64,000 bases of DNA from positions 19,430,603-19,494,602 of the forward strand of contig HG738137.1 of NCBI GenBank assembly GCA_000499405.2. The letters run 5' to 3'. Positions within the stretch are counted from its first letter, which is position 1, and each line of letters begins with the position of its first letter. A program made the position numbers and the translations under genes. This DNA is from Onchocerca volvulus. Taxonomy: Eukaryota > Nematoda > Chromadorea > Rhabditida > Onchocercidae. Under the pieces are notes generated by a model. That model was not told where the DNA came from and made no database searches. It saw only the letters and a list, made by a program, of their open reading frames with translations. This document shows positions 12,868-24,169 of this stretch, piece by piece.

Positions 12868-15800
12868 ATCTGCAATTCTAATATATGCATCTATCAGTGA
12901 ATCAAACATGATTCCATCGCTGATTCTTAAACGCCAGTGATAGTTACTGAATTGAAAGAAGAGAACAACTGAAGAATGCAAAGAAATGCTGGTTCCATTC
13001 GTGTTTCAAATTGAACTTTTACATAGGATGGCACCACTTCGTCTTTCTTCTTCTGTGAGATTTGTGTAACTTTAGAAGAGATAAGATTAAATTTCAGAAG
13101 ATTAAACTTTTACTAATGTATAATTTATAAAACAAGAGTGAAATTTTTTGAATCTAAATATGGACCACAGAAACTCTCTTTTTATTTCACTTAAAATTTG
13201 GTTTTCACTCTGCATATTGAATTTCATTTTCATTTCGAACTCAAAATTAATAAATTCTTGGTGATAATTATGAAAAAATTTATATTTAAACCCTTTTTTC
13301 AAATCGCAAAAATATTTCTTCATTCAAAATTCAAAAAATTCGAAATATTAGATCATAAGTTCTTGAAAATGAAAAAACAAATGGATTTCATGAAAGTTTC
13401 GACAACTTTTACGTTTTATAGTGTCACCTCACAATGACCAACCCACTCCCTATTTCATTGAACAAAGATTAAATCGTTTACTCAATACGATTGCGATATT
13501 GGTAGTAATGTATTACGGAGTAGAAAAAAATGAATTAATTGTCGAATTCATTAACCATGCCTTCCGTGATGTTTTCTACCACTATGGCATCTCTTCTTGC
13601 CATGCTTTACGACTTCTTTCGGCTCGTTTGCGATAGTAATTCATTTCGCAAGAAAAAAACCTGAAATTTCATTTTACAACTTAGAGCATTTGTGGTGAAT
13701 GTCTTCGTAAAAAGGTATGAGGTCAAATCTCTCAGAGTCGTAATAATTGCCCATTTTCACAGCAATCACTTTCAATTTTAATCTACATTATTGAGTAAAA
13801 GATCTTAATAAACTAACAGAACAAATATTTGAACGAATGCCAACCAGGGGTATTTTATATCTGCCTATTTTCTTTCTCATTCAAAATTATTCTCAGAGAA
13901 CAATTTCATGGAATTTGATATTGCTTATGCAGTAAAACAAAAAATCCTTACTTTGCTAAGCATTTTAAAATAATAAACCAAGAACTTTATATAGCAGCTC
14001 CAATAACTGAATTAAATTTAACAGAATACTGTTACTTTTAATTGAACTCATTAGTTAAGTTTGAAAATGAGTAGCGAAATACGGGAGTGCGTTTTTAATT
14101 CATTCATAAAATATAATTTTGAATCTTTTTCGTCTCTGATTTTCTACTGAGAAGCTATTTCTTCAAAGTAAATTTGATAAATTTTTAAAGAAATTCATCA
14201 GATTACCAGAAGATGCCAACTCTTGGTTATTTATTTGATTTTTTTTCCGCCGGTGATATCCTTGCTATTCTTATTTCTTACTTTCTGTGCTTTTACTCAT
14301 ATTCTCTTTCTTTAAGGCTTAAAAATGATGGTAGGAATTAATATAACTTTCCTCGAAATTTTACAGCATATGTGTTATGTGTCGCGAGAAGTTTGACACT
14401 TGGTACGTGAATTAATGAGTGGAAACTTGTTGTCATCTGCTTTATCTATTTGCTTCATTTCAAGTTTTTCCTTCTCTTTTCCTTCTTCCTTTGAAGGTCA
14501 ATTAAAATAACATTAGAGAAAAGACAATCACTGCAAAGTAAAAGACTCGAAAAATTTTTGTACGCTCTAAACTGCAAATTTCCTATAACAAAACATTATT
14601 TAAGCGCCGAATTCAACACTTGAAAGAATTTTGTATTTCAAAGAAACATATCATTCTTCCGATGTCAATTTTTAAAATGCGATGGATCCATTTATATTTC
14701 CGATTTCCGATTGTATTCAAATAAAAATTACATGAAAAGGATATCGGAATAAAAGATCATTGATTTGGAGTATGGAGAATCAGGGAAGTCTTTTTAAGAT
14801 TCTGGCAGCTTTGCTATATAGACTTTCATTTTTACTTTTAACAACTTCGATTTCACATCATTTTTGAAGGTTTGTACCGGTTTCCCTCTAAATACTTAAT
14901 TATTTTTCACTACCGCATAAAAAACGAATAATTTCTTTCAAGTTTTGTTACAAATATAATGTTTTATGCTAGTTCCTTTGTGATGTTAATATTAATCTTG
15001 ATAATCAATAATCAGTTTTAGATATCATCGAAATACCAAGTATGAAATTACCGAAGTAGAATCATATTTGGTACTAGCTAAACCGGCCATGCTTCGCGTG
15101 ACCGGTTTAGCTAGTCTATATAAATAAAAATGTCCGCTTATTACTTTTACCTGTCACAGATGTGGCAGGTAAATATATCTATATAAAAACACACTAGTTG
15201 GATTAGCGACGCTTCGCGTGGCCAGTCTAACTAGTTTATATAAATAAAAATGTAAAAGTTTGTTCAAAATCTTAAATCTCCGAAAGTTCTTGAAGACGCG
15301 CCTTACCTTTATGAAAACATACGCCTATTTGAATGCAACGTTATTTCAAAATTTCAAATCAACCTACAAAGAATTTGAAGTGTTGTATCAAAAGCAACAA
15401 CCAACATTTAAATTTTTATTAATATAAATTCAGCTATCGAGACAATAATAATAATCACTAGTTTTCTTAACACATAATCTATCCCTCTTGATATGCTGTC
15501 GTAACGGACATTTATCATGTTTTCTGCAATTAATGACATAGTTTCGACTTATCCTCCATGCTTGCTGAAGAATTCAAAAAAAAAAAAATTAGTGAACTTT
15601 TTATGCTATTTTTCAGACCTCGCATATCCAAGAACTTTAAAAGAAAACTGGAAACAAAAATTGACATTTTAAAATTAAAACCAAGCATGATAGCAGCTTG
15701 GCAAAAGCACTACAATACAATCTAAAAAGAATAACTAAGCCTAAGTTCAAAATAATGCTTACTTTAGCCATAAAGAAATACAATTATCGACACTTATCTG

Positions 15801-16370
15801 ACTAAAATTAAAGTTCCAAATTAAAGTATGAATTGAAATTTCAAATTAAAATACAAAATAAATAAAACTAAGAGAAGTACTTGCAAAATTTTGAGAGCAT
15901 TATTGCTATTACCTGATATCACAATATCAGCCATATCATAAAAAATAAAAACAAAATTATGGCCACAACCATGGATCTCATTACTTTGCGACATTGAAAA
16001 AAAGATCAAAAAAATGAATAAATAAAACTGCAGCAAAAATGTATAGATTCAATTTCTGTTTATAGCAGTCTACTGTATTGTTATCCTGAAATATCTCTCA
16101 ATATCAGCTATCATCTCATCCAATCGCTATGTAGCATGGTCTTTTCAGGTTATGCAAAGATTTGAGACTTGTATTTACAATGTTTCCATATAAACCAGCC
16201 TTGCATTTTCATTTTGTAGGTTATGCAAATCAATAATTCCTTTCGCATGATCTTTCTGTTGTGAAATCAATAAATTTGTAGTTTATAACTTGATAATTAA
16301 TGGGAAGTTTTCATCGTGATAGTTTTCAGAAATTAATAAATTTAAAAACTATTGAGAATAACATTACTGC
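12868..16370. other. gene-poor stretch with hairpin repeats
   Basis: About 3.5 kb without a convincing gene. A plus frame at 13421-13636 and minus frames over 13550-13672 (one reading KHGKKRCHSGRKHHGRHG before a stop, downstream of a TTTCAG acceptor) are coding-like but cannot be joined to a start. The hairpin pair at 15073-15253 lies here. The remainder is A+T-rich with no supported feature. Confidence 0.5.
15073..15253. repeat. duplicated 43-nt hairpin unit, 120-bp period
   Basis: Two 43-nt palindromes, 15073-15115 and 15193-15235, start exactly 120 bp apart. Each has 20-nt arms around a TTC loop and shares the centre GCTTCGCGT. In the first, arms ACTAGCTAAACCGG and CCGGTTTAGCTAGT pair almost perfectly. 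In the second several bases differ but most changes keep pairing as G-U or Watson-Crick pairs. Each unit is followed by nearly the same 18 bases (TATATAAATAAAAATGT after one variable base). Between them, 15146-15173 is a third hairpin with 12-nt arms (TTTACCTGTCAC and GTGGCAGGTAAA). It is likely a mobile or structural repeat; rolling-circle (Helitron/Helentron) ends also carry hairpins, but this assignment is speculative. Confidence 0.7.
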
Positions 16371-17860
16371 GTGAGATGGCGGGAAATGATATTCCGTTAC
16401 GTCGATTCTGTATTAATGGATTCGTGCTTCAGAATGTTCTTCATTCGATTGACGATTGATTGTTATTATTATCGGATAATGTATTTATTTCGTATGGGAG
16501 TATCTGGTTTTGATTATGTGGGATTTTCTAGAAGTAGTTTTATCATTCTTGTTCTTCTGTAGTTTTTTTTCTGTGGTTTTTACTTTTTGATGGGTTGTTA
16601 GTTTGTTATCTTTTCCTTTAGCTTTTAATCATTTTGATTGTTTTATTGCTTATTTTTGTTTATTTCTTATTTATTATTGGAACATCTCTTTCCATAGCTT
16701 ATTGCGTTAAATCAGGTCTACATGGTTTTGATTATTAAATCAATGTTACACTTCGTTGTTTATCTTCGGAGACTAAATTTAAATTTTCATTTGGAATTAG
16801 TTCCTGGCATGTTGACTTAAAATATCAAAATCATTTTTTATCTACACAAAATCTTACCTGTTAAAAGAATAGTTTGGATTTGATTAATCCAGTCTTTCCA
16901 ACCATTTGGTATACTGATTTTCTAAATCAGTTAGCAACAGCTGAAAACAGCAAGCAAAATTTATCTGATTACAGCTCAGCTAGAATTATACATTTTTTTT
17001 TGGATTTAGTTTAATTAAAATTTCTGTTTTTGGGTCGAGAGATTATTCCCAAGATTTTTGTTGTTCTTTTGAATTCTTTAATATTTTAAAAACAGAAATA
17101 GAACAAAAACAACCCAAAAGACGTAGTAATAACTAAAATCATAGCAAATGACCAAAAAATTAAAATCAAAAAGAAAAAAAGAAAAAAATCAAATCTAAAC
17201 GAACATAAGCACAAAACTAATCAAAAATAATAATTATTATAGTAGAAAACAAAATTAGTTACATTGCAAAAATGAGTAAAAAGAAAAAATACCACTAAGA
17301 AAAATCAAAAAAACAAAATAAGAATCTTAAAATGCACACCTAGAGAAATATAACTCATAGATAAAATTCCTAAACACATCAAATACAACTCTTCAAAGGA
17401 TCCCAATCTAAAAACCTCAAACATTAAAACATAAAAGCAAAGAAAATTCTAATATTAAAAAAAAAAAAATAACGAAAAAATTTAAAACATCAGAACTCAA
17501 AATTCTGAAAATCCTAAGTAGAATAAAATCCTTAGTTTTGAAAATTAAAAATTTTAAAATTTAACCTAAATCTACAAAAATTACTCACTATGATAACCAT
17601 ACACAGCCCGATGATACTGCAAGGAGTATCCTTACTAATAATTTTCCAGTGAAGACCTATAATAAAAACTTCTTTAGTAAAAAAATCTGGCAAAGGAAGA
17701 ATATTCAAAGTATTAGCTGGATTGGGATAATTATGAAAAGAAACTTCCAAAAAGCGAGAAAAAAAAACAGAATCAATCAATAAATGATTAAACAAAATAA
17801 AACCACCAAAAGCAATAACAGCAGAGATAATCTTCAATAGCAAATAAGGGAAACTAATTC
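16371..17860. other. strand-biased T-rich/A-rich block, probable nuclear mitochondrial copy
   Basis: From 16371 to about 16760 the plus strand is about half T, G-rich relative to C; from about 17100 to 17860 it is A-rich, so the same bias lies on the minus strand. Translations of the T-rich strand are strongly hydrophobic and Phe/Leu/Val-rich, as for mitochondrial membrane subunits of nematodes. The minus frame 17843-17532 gives 103 residues including GGFILFNHLLIDSVFFSRF. The plus frame near 16480 reads LFRMGVSGFDYVGFS, and a close copy occurs at about 23280 (LFRVGVSDFDYVGFS). These features suggest mitochondrial DNA inserted in pieces of both orientations. I could not assign a subunit with certainty; a simple decayed repeat is the alternative. 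Confidence 0.45.
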
Positions 17861-19220
17861 ACATACCTATTTTAATCCTCATCTTTCCTGAGATGTCCCA
17901 ACTTAACTTCAACAGTGAGAAAGCTAAACTTATGTAAATTTCGGTTTTATAATCACATCCATGTCCGATATTTCCACTACAAAAAGACATTTTATCTGTA
18001 TGAGTCCTTTGGACCAGTGCAACGCTTTAATTCGATTTGGTCCTTCAGATTCCCATCCCTTTCTTCTACCATTAACACCTATTCAATCCTTTGTCAAATC
18101 TCATCAGTTTCCAAGCTTCAAATAAACCCCAGAATAAATTCCCCTGTTATCTGTAAGACAAATGTTCAAGCTATCGATCGTACCTCCGATATTTATCTAT
18201 AAATTGTACTGTAACGTAGTTGCCGTAATAACAGCATCATAACAGAGCCTTTATCACACAACAAATTCGTCTACACAAATCAACCAATCTCCAATTTCTT
18301 CAAAAAAAAAAAACTCTCACGATAGAAGCATCTATTTGCAAATGATAAAATGGAACAGTCAATAAACTACAGTTCGTCATATTTTAATTTGAATGCGTAA
18401 AATATAAAACAAAATGGATACCATGCAAGATGTATACAAACTTTAGATGCATTTCATTTTTTGATCATCGATTAGCATAAAAGGGCAGTAAACAATTTAG
18501 AAATCTTGCAGGAAATGTTGAAATTTCCTTGCATTAATGTTTCATCTTTGAGAGAAAAAAGATCCCATGCTTTATTGGATATTTGCATTGAAATTTAAAC
18601 ATAAATCATCATTTTTCATGCAATAATGACACATAAAGTACAGCTAATGCTCTTTATAAACAACCATTATCACAATGATAACCACTTTGATAGCACAATT
18701 ACTAAATTCAAGCGTGATAATTCCAGTGCAATAGGATGTGATTCGGAATTTGTTTGAGAAGACAAACACAAAGGCACTGAGCACACAATATCAAATAAAA
18801 ATTTTTTAGGTGTTACAGCTAGAACCTAAGATTACTACGTTTCTTGCTCGCATTCGTCACTACTAGGACAATTTTGGTTGTTCATTAACTCTGATCGTTA
18901 TTTAAGGTTTATATTGTTAATTAATCAATTTTAAAGGTGTGTCTACAGTTTGCTGGGAAAATATTTTAAGCTAATATGACTGCGATATATTACCTTTTGT
19001 TCATTTTTTTTATCAACGAAACATGCAGAACTATTGTTTTCAACGTTTGTTAAATTTTTGCTTTAAAATATTTTCAGTTAATTTTCCACTCCGAAATTTC
19101 AAAGTCATTCATTTTTGACTTCAATTCTGTTTTACTTTTCCCTAGCATTCGATTTTTAACAATATTTAGTATCTTGCAATTTGTTCCGCGTAAATAATTT
19201 AGAGATTTGTAATACTCGAA
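17861..19220. other. gene-poor stretch, possible retroelement scrap
   Basis: At 17915-18202 the composition is more balanced than its surroundings and a 95-codon frame is open on the plus strand. The minus strand of 18001-18170 gives broken fragments faintly like the Pao protease-RT linker, with stops. No intact gene is visible. The last few hundred bases before 19221 are presumably the promoter of the exon-duplication gene. Confidence 0.35.
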
Positions 19221-20670
19221 ATGATTTTATTGATTTTGTTGTGCTTATGCAATGAAAATCTCCTTTTTTTGCAATATTTTATAAAGAATAAATTATTAAT
19301 AGTACAGCAATTTTTTCAGCATCAATATTCAAAAAGTATCAAAAATATACATAATGAAGCAAAACCTGCACCAACATCAACTTATAATAATAGCACTGAT
19401 GGCGTAAATGATTCAAATAATTTTAAAAAACTACCATCCTTCTCTTCCACAAAGCAGGTGAAATTTTTTACTTTCTTAAAACATGATCATCAGAATCTGA
19501 AGAATTTGTTTCAATAAAATTAATAATCTACGATATTTATTATTTTCGTTACCATTATAAATCTTATTTTTGCAGCATCAGCATATAATAAATGTCAAAA
19601 ATATACGTAATGAAGTAAAACCTACACCAACATCAACATATAATAATAACATTGATGGCGTAAATGATTCAAATAATTTTAAAAAATTACCATTCTTCTC
19701 TTCCACAAAACAGGTGGGATTTTTTACTTTCTTAAAACATGATCATTGGATGCTAACTTACGATATCTATTATTTTCGTTATCACTATAAATTTTATTTT
19801 TGCAGCATCAGCATACAAAAAATATCAAAAATATACGCATTGGAACAAAACCTACGCCAACATCGACTTATAATAATAACGTTAATGGCGTAAATAATTT
19901 AAATAATTTTAAAAAATTACCATCCTTCTCTTCCACAAAGCAGGTGAAATTTTTTACTTTCTTAAAACATGATCATCAGAATCTGAAGAATTTGTTTCAA
20001 TAAAATTAATAATCTACGATATTTATTATTTTCGTTATCATTATGAATCTTATTTTTGCAGCATCAGCATGCAAAAAATATCAAAAATATACGCATTGGA
20101 ACAAAACCTACACCAACATCAATATCTAGTAATAATGGTAATGGCATAAATGATTCAAATAATTTCAACAAATTACCATTATCCTCTTCCACAAAGCAGG
20201 TAAAATTCATTACTTTCTTAAAATAGGAAGCAAATTACTATCCTTCTTTTGTAAAACAGACAAAATTCATTAATTTCTTGAAATACTGAAACCTGGAGAA
20301 TTTACTTCAGTTGGCAGGATTGGTAGCATATGGCATCTATCGTCCTCGTCCTTATTATACTCCTTTGGAAAGGCGTTTCCGTGCTCAAAAGGGTTACGAC
20401 GATAACTACTTAATCAAGATATTCGATGACTACGATTATGTGATTCTGCTAAAAATTCTGAAGATTGATTCAGTTGAAACTTTTGTCATTTCACCTCCAC
20501 GAGAAGCTAACGTGATAATTTTGAACCAAAAACATTTCGTTGGTGGTGAGAATTTCATTGAAATGATAGAGATTGACAAATTATACGAGAGAAAAGCACT
20601 TATTGAAAAAAAAATTAAGGAGAGATTATATAATCTAAAAAATTCGAAACATTGTGCTAAAAAGTTATGA
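19221..20670 (+). CDS. secreted protein with four tandem duplicated exons, function unknown
   Basis: Exons 19221-19457, 19576-19713, 19806-19943, 20062-20199 and 20311-20670 join in phase 0 throughout, giving 336 residues. The ATG at 19221 starts a hydrophobic leader (MILLILLCLCNENLLFLQYF) that may be a signal peptide or anchor. A 46-residue unit is then repeated four times, each of the form HQ(Y/H)...K(P)(T/A)PTSTYNN...NNFKKLPSFSSTKQ, Asn/Ser/Thr/Lys-rich. A non-repeated C-terminal part of 119 residues follows (YGIYRPRPYYTPLERRF, then an acidic/basic mix ending HCAKKL). No domain is recognised. The C-terminal part has good coding character, but the leader may instead be replaced by an upstream exon, since a TTTTTTCAG acceptor precedes the first repeat at 19319. 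Each intron, if retained, ends the frame within about 20 codons. Confidence 0.72.
19320..20199 (+). repeat. four tandem exon-intron units of about 230-256 bp
   Basis: The units start at 19320, 19576, 19806 and 20062. Each contains a 138-bp exon (46 codons) ending AAACAG or AAGCAG and, for the first three, an intron. Introns 1 (19458-19575) and 3 (19944-20061) are both 118 bp and nearly identical; intron 2 (19714-19805) lacks an internal segment and is 92 bp. The near-identity of introns as well as exons points to recent duplication of whole exon-intron units. Confidence 0.9.
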
Positions 20671-21174
20671 GATTATAGAATGAAAAAGCTTTCTTCCAAA
20701 ACTTTTCTTTCCAGATGTTGTTTATTTAATTACTATTAGTATTCATCATGTTTGCTATTAAAATTAATGCAATTAGTTGGAATTGTCATAAATTGATATT
20801 CATGAATGATTGGTAAAAGTGATGCTTTACTGTTCAAAACAACAAATCTTAAGTCGTTTAAGATGAAAATAAAGTCTGATGAAGTCTGCATTTTGAAGTA
20901 TTATTACATTTACCTAGTAATTCTTTTAAAGAGTCACTATCAATAATCAACTAAACGATATCAATACATATAGCTAAAACCGAGATATTTTATGATATAA
21001 ACGTGGTGAAATAACCAAAATATTTGCATAATAGAACTTTCTAATATTTCTCAGTCAAACGATTCACAATCTTATCCTTTAGTATGATACAAAAGTCTTT
21101 GTTATCTTATCTTCCAATCTGCTAAAGCTTGTGTGCATTGTCTAAAATGTTGCAAACCATGTTAATTATCTGGA
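20671..21174. other. 3' flank of exon-duplication gene
   Basis: A+T-rich, no coding frame. It includes a candidate poly(A) signal at 20868-20873 and ends where retroelement gag-like coding begins. Confidence 0.5.
20868..20873 (+). terminator. candidate polyadenylation signal AATAAA
   Basis: AATAAA lies 198 nt after the stop of the exon-duplication gene, a reasonable 3' UTR length. The hexamer is frequent in A+T-rich DNA, so support is positional only. Confidence 0.35.
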
Positions 21175-21179
21175 ATTAG

Positions 21180-21995
21180 CGGTCGAAACAATCGGAAAGA
21201 TACTTCGATAGCTTGAAGAGAACTATTGCTGAATTGGAATTGGACAGAGTAGATCAACAAAAGGAAGGGCAAGAATTAGGGAATGCGAATGTCAAGTTTA
21301 TCCCACTCTCAAAAAATGAATGAAATGTCTGAACCTTGTCTTAACTGTCATCAACAAGGACACAAAGTAACAAAATGTAACAGAATGAAACGGTCATGTT
21401 TCTAATGCACAAATCCTCATGACACTGCATTGTGCTACACCAAATATAGGGATGGCATAAAAGATGCTGGACCAATCAAAGGGAAAATGAATTCAATAAT
21501 CAAAGGAAAGAATCAAGAAGGTAAGGAAGTTTTACTCTTGTGCAAGGAAATCAAAAATATCAGAAATCCAAGAACAAGCCCCATTCGATATCGGTTCGAT
21601 ATCATTCTTTATCTCCAAGGATTCATCTAATCAACTTAATCTACGAGATACCGATAAAGAAGAATTATATATTGCTCATTTGGTAACAAAATAGCAAAAT
21701 CATGTCTTATAACCAAAGCACAAATTGGAGTAAGAATTGGGATAAAGAAGGTTATAAGATTTAAGGCAATATGATAGACTACTTGACAAATAAATTACAA
21801 TAGTTAATTTTAATAACTATGTGCTATCGTAAAGGATAAATCAAGACCAATTGGATGATCTAAAGAGTTATTGGAAATACTCTGATATACTCATCGGAGC
21901 CGACTACTTCAAATTCATCCAGCTAAGAAAAATTTGAGGTCTAAAATCAGGATTCTCCTTGATCCATGTGAAACTTGGACCTATGATAACAAAAA
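21180..21995 (+). pseudogene. Pao-type gag zinc knuckle and protease remnant
   Basis: At 21337-21378 one frame reads CLNCHQQGHKVTKC, a C-X2-C-X4-H-X4-C knuckle expected to bind nucleic acid. About 200 bp further, a different frame reads FDIGSISFFIS, the counterpart of the aspartic protease D-T/I-G-S active-site region of this family. DILIGADYFKFIQLRKI and then VKLGPMITKSGY follow near 21875-22000, which match the conserved linker after the Pao protease. A stop separates the last two blocks and several frame changes are needed, so the region cannot be functional. Confidence 0.7.
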
Positions 21996-22005
21996 GCGGA
22001 TATCT

Positions 22006-23370
22006 TTGCTGTTGGTTTCTTTCATGGTTTTTGTTTATGATTTTTTTTTTATATAATTGGAGCTTCTCGTCTGTCTTATTTTTTTTCTTTTTTTTTTTGT
22101 TTGCTTTGAGAATGTATGATTTGATTACTTTTAATGGTAGTGTTGTTTTAACTTCAATTTTTTGGTATTAGTAGTTTTTTTTAGTTTTGTTTTATGAGAA
22201 AGTCAGTGTTCGTAGAAGTGTTATAAAATGCAAACTATTACAACAAATTAAAGCATATTCAACAGAAGTTAAAATATATAAATTTAAAAAACAAAGAATA
22301 ACTCAACCGGAATAATGAATATTGAAAAAAAAAACGTGAGACGATTTCATATCCAAGACAATAAACACCAGAAATTGTCCAACTAGAAAAATAATGCTAA
22401 TACGTAAAGTCAAAGCCATCTCGCTTATCAAAAAATTCAGTCAATCAGAAAAAAAAATCATCAGTATAGAAAATCATTCCCGAGAGCCTGATCATTTTTA
22501 AAAAAAATAAAAATCTATCAACGACTAAAATAAAAGTACGAACATTTAGCCAAAAAAAAATTAGTAAAAAAAAACAAAAAACCTACACAAACCCAAGTTC
22601 TAAATAAAGAATACAAGCTGCTTATCCAAAAAACCATAAGAGAAAAAACAACAAATTTAAAAAAACTAGACTGATGATGACTAAAATTAGCAACCAAGAC
22701 ATTAATAATACTGTTCAAAAACTCGAATCTATTAAACTTATATAATTTCATATTAAATAAGTAAAAAGACAACCAAAATCAAACAAAGGAAAGCACAAAA
22801 TCGCTGAAAAAACTTTTATCTTTTCAAAATATTACTCTAAAAAAAAAAAAGAAAAAAACTAAACTGAATAAGCACAACATAAAAATAACAAAAGAAAACC
22901 AAAAAAAATAAAACACAATATCTAAAAACAAAAACTAACACACATGCATCAATATATCAAAACGAAAACAAAGGATAAGCCCTATGAGAAAAAGCAACCA
23001 AATAAAGAAAAAGAAACTCATATTTGAAAAAAAAAAAACTCATATTTGATTTTTATTAATCTTAATCAACAGAATTATCGTGGATATATTTTTTTTTTTT
23101 TTTGGATTTCTATGCTCCTGTTTTGATTCATTTACAAGTTTTTTATCTGTTGTTTGTCTGTTGTTTACCAGCAATAGTTGAGTAAAAAGTAACTTCTGTC
23201 TCGTTTTTATTCTAGTTTTTCAGTTTTTTTTGTTTTTTTTTTGTTTTTTGATATTTTTCAAATTTTTTGTTATTGTTATCATATGTTGAACTTATTTCGT
23301 GTTGGGGTGTCTGATTTTGATTATGTTGGTTTTTCTAGTAAGTTGTTTTATTGTTCTTGTTTTTTTGAAA
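22006..23370. other. T-rich/A-rich block inside the retroelement, probable mitochondrial-type insert
   Basis: The plus strand is T-rich at 22006-22200, A-rich from about 22220 to 23060 and T-rich again at 23080-23370. The flanking Pao coding resumes cleanly at about 23371. Around 23280 the sequence copies the 16480 block (Leu-Phe-Arg-x-Gly-Val-Ser then FDYVGFSS). The A-rich part read on the minus strand gives hydrophobic Phe-rich frames such as 22772-22518. The bias and the hydrophobic translations suggest mitochondrial-derived DNA in mixed orientations, inserted after or during decay of the element. Confidence 0.45.
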
Positions 23371-23985
23371 AGACGTTAGAACAATTCAAAGGAAACATTA
23401 TCAAACAATATGGAAGATATCAAGCCTGTTCACCGTTGAAAAAAAAAAAGGTTAAATTAGCAACAACTATGGCCTATGTTTTGGTCATTTAAAAATACTA
23501 ATTAAACGACTGCAGAGTGATAAACAATTGTTTCATACGACGAAACCATTCGGGATCAACTACTTGGAGAAGTTTATCCGAAAATGGATCAAGAAGGTAT
23601 AATTTACCATCTGCCTCATCACGTTATAACGAAGCTCAGCATAATCCACGATGCTTCAGTGCACCTCAAAGATGAGAAATGTTTAAATGAAGTATATCAA
23701 GGACCTATAATGCTTCCGGATTTAGTAGGAATATTACCACGTTTTCAAATGATGGAAAATGTAGTTACAGCCGACGTGGAGAAGGCATTCTTATAGCTAA
23801 AACTGAATCCGTCCAACAGGAACTATGCCAGATTCCTCCGATTAAAGAATATTCAGCATGCAATTGTCGAAGAGAATCTGAAAGCTATCATTTTAAAAAG
23901 ATTCTTTGGAGTAATATCGTTACCGCTTTTACTGTCAACGACACTCAATCATCGTCTACAAATCAACGGAAGTTAAACACAGTGG
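23371..23985 (+). pseudogene. Pao-type reverse transcriptase remnant
   Basis: Blocks in successive frames match the Pao reverse transcriptase: EQFKGNIIKQYGRYQ, NYGLCFGHLKILIKRLQ, then at 23584-23796 an open stretch with IYHLPHHVITKLSIIHDAS, LNEVYQGPIMLPDLVGILPR and TADVEKAFL. KRFFGVISLPLLLSTTLNHR follows near 23900. A stop comes directly after AFL and the catalytic YxDD-type region is not recognisable in the short sequence that follows, so the enzyme is dead. Confidence 0.75.
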
Positions 23986-24169
23986 AAATCAGAAGAAATT
24001 TATGAGTGGAAACATCATATTATTAACAATGGAAACGGAAAAAGCTTTACAAAAATATGACGAAATCAAATCCATATTTGGTAATGTAACTATGAATATT
24101 CGAGAATTCCTTACAAGACGAAAATTTCAATAATAAGATATCCAAGCAAGATCGAGCCGAAGTGAGAGA

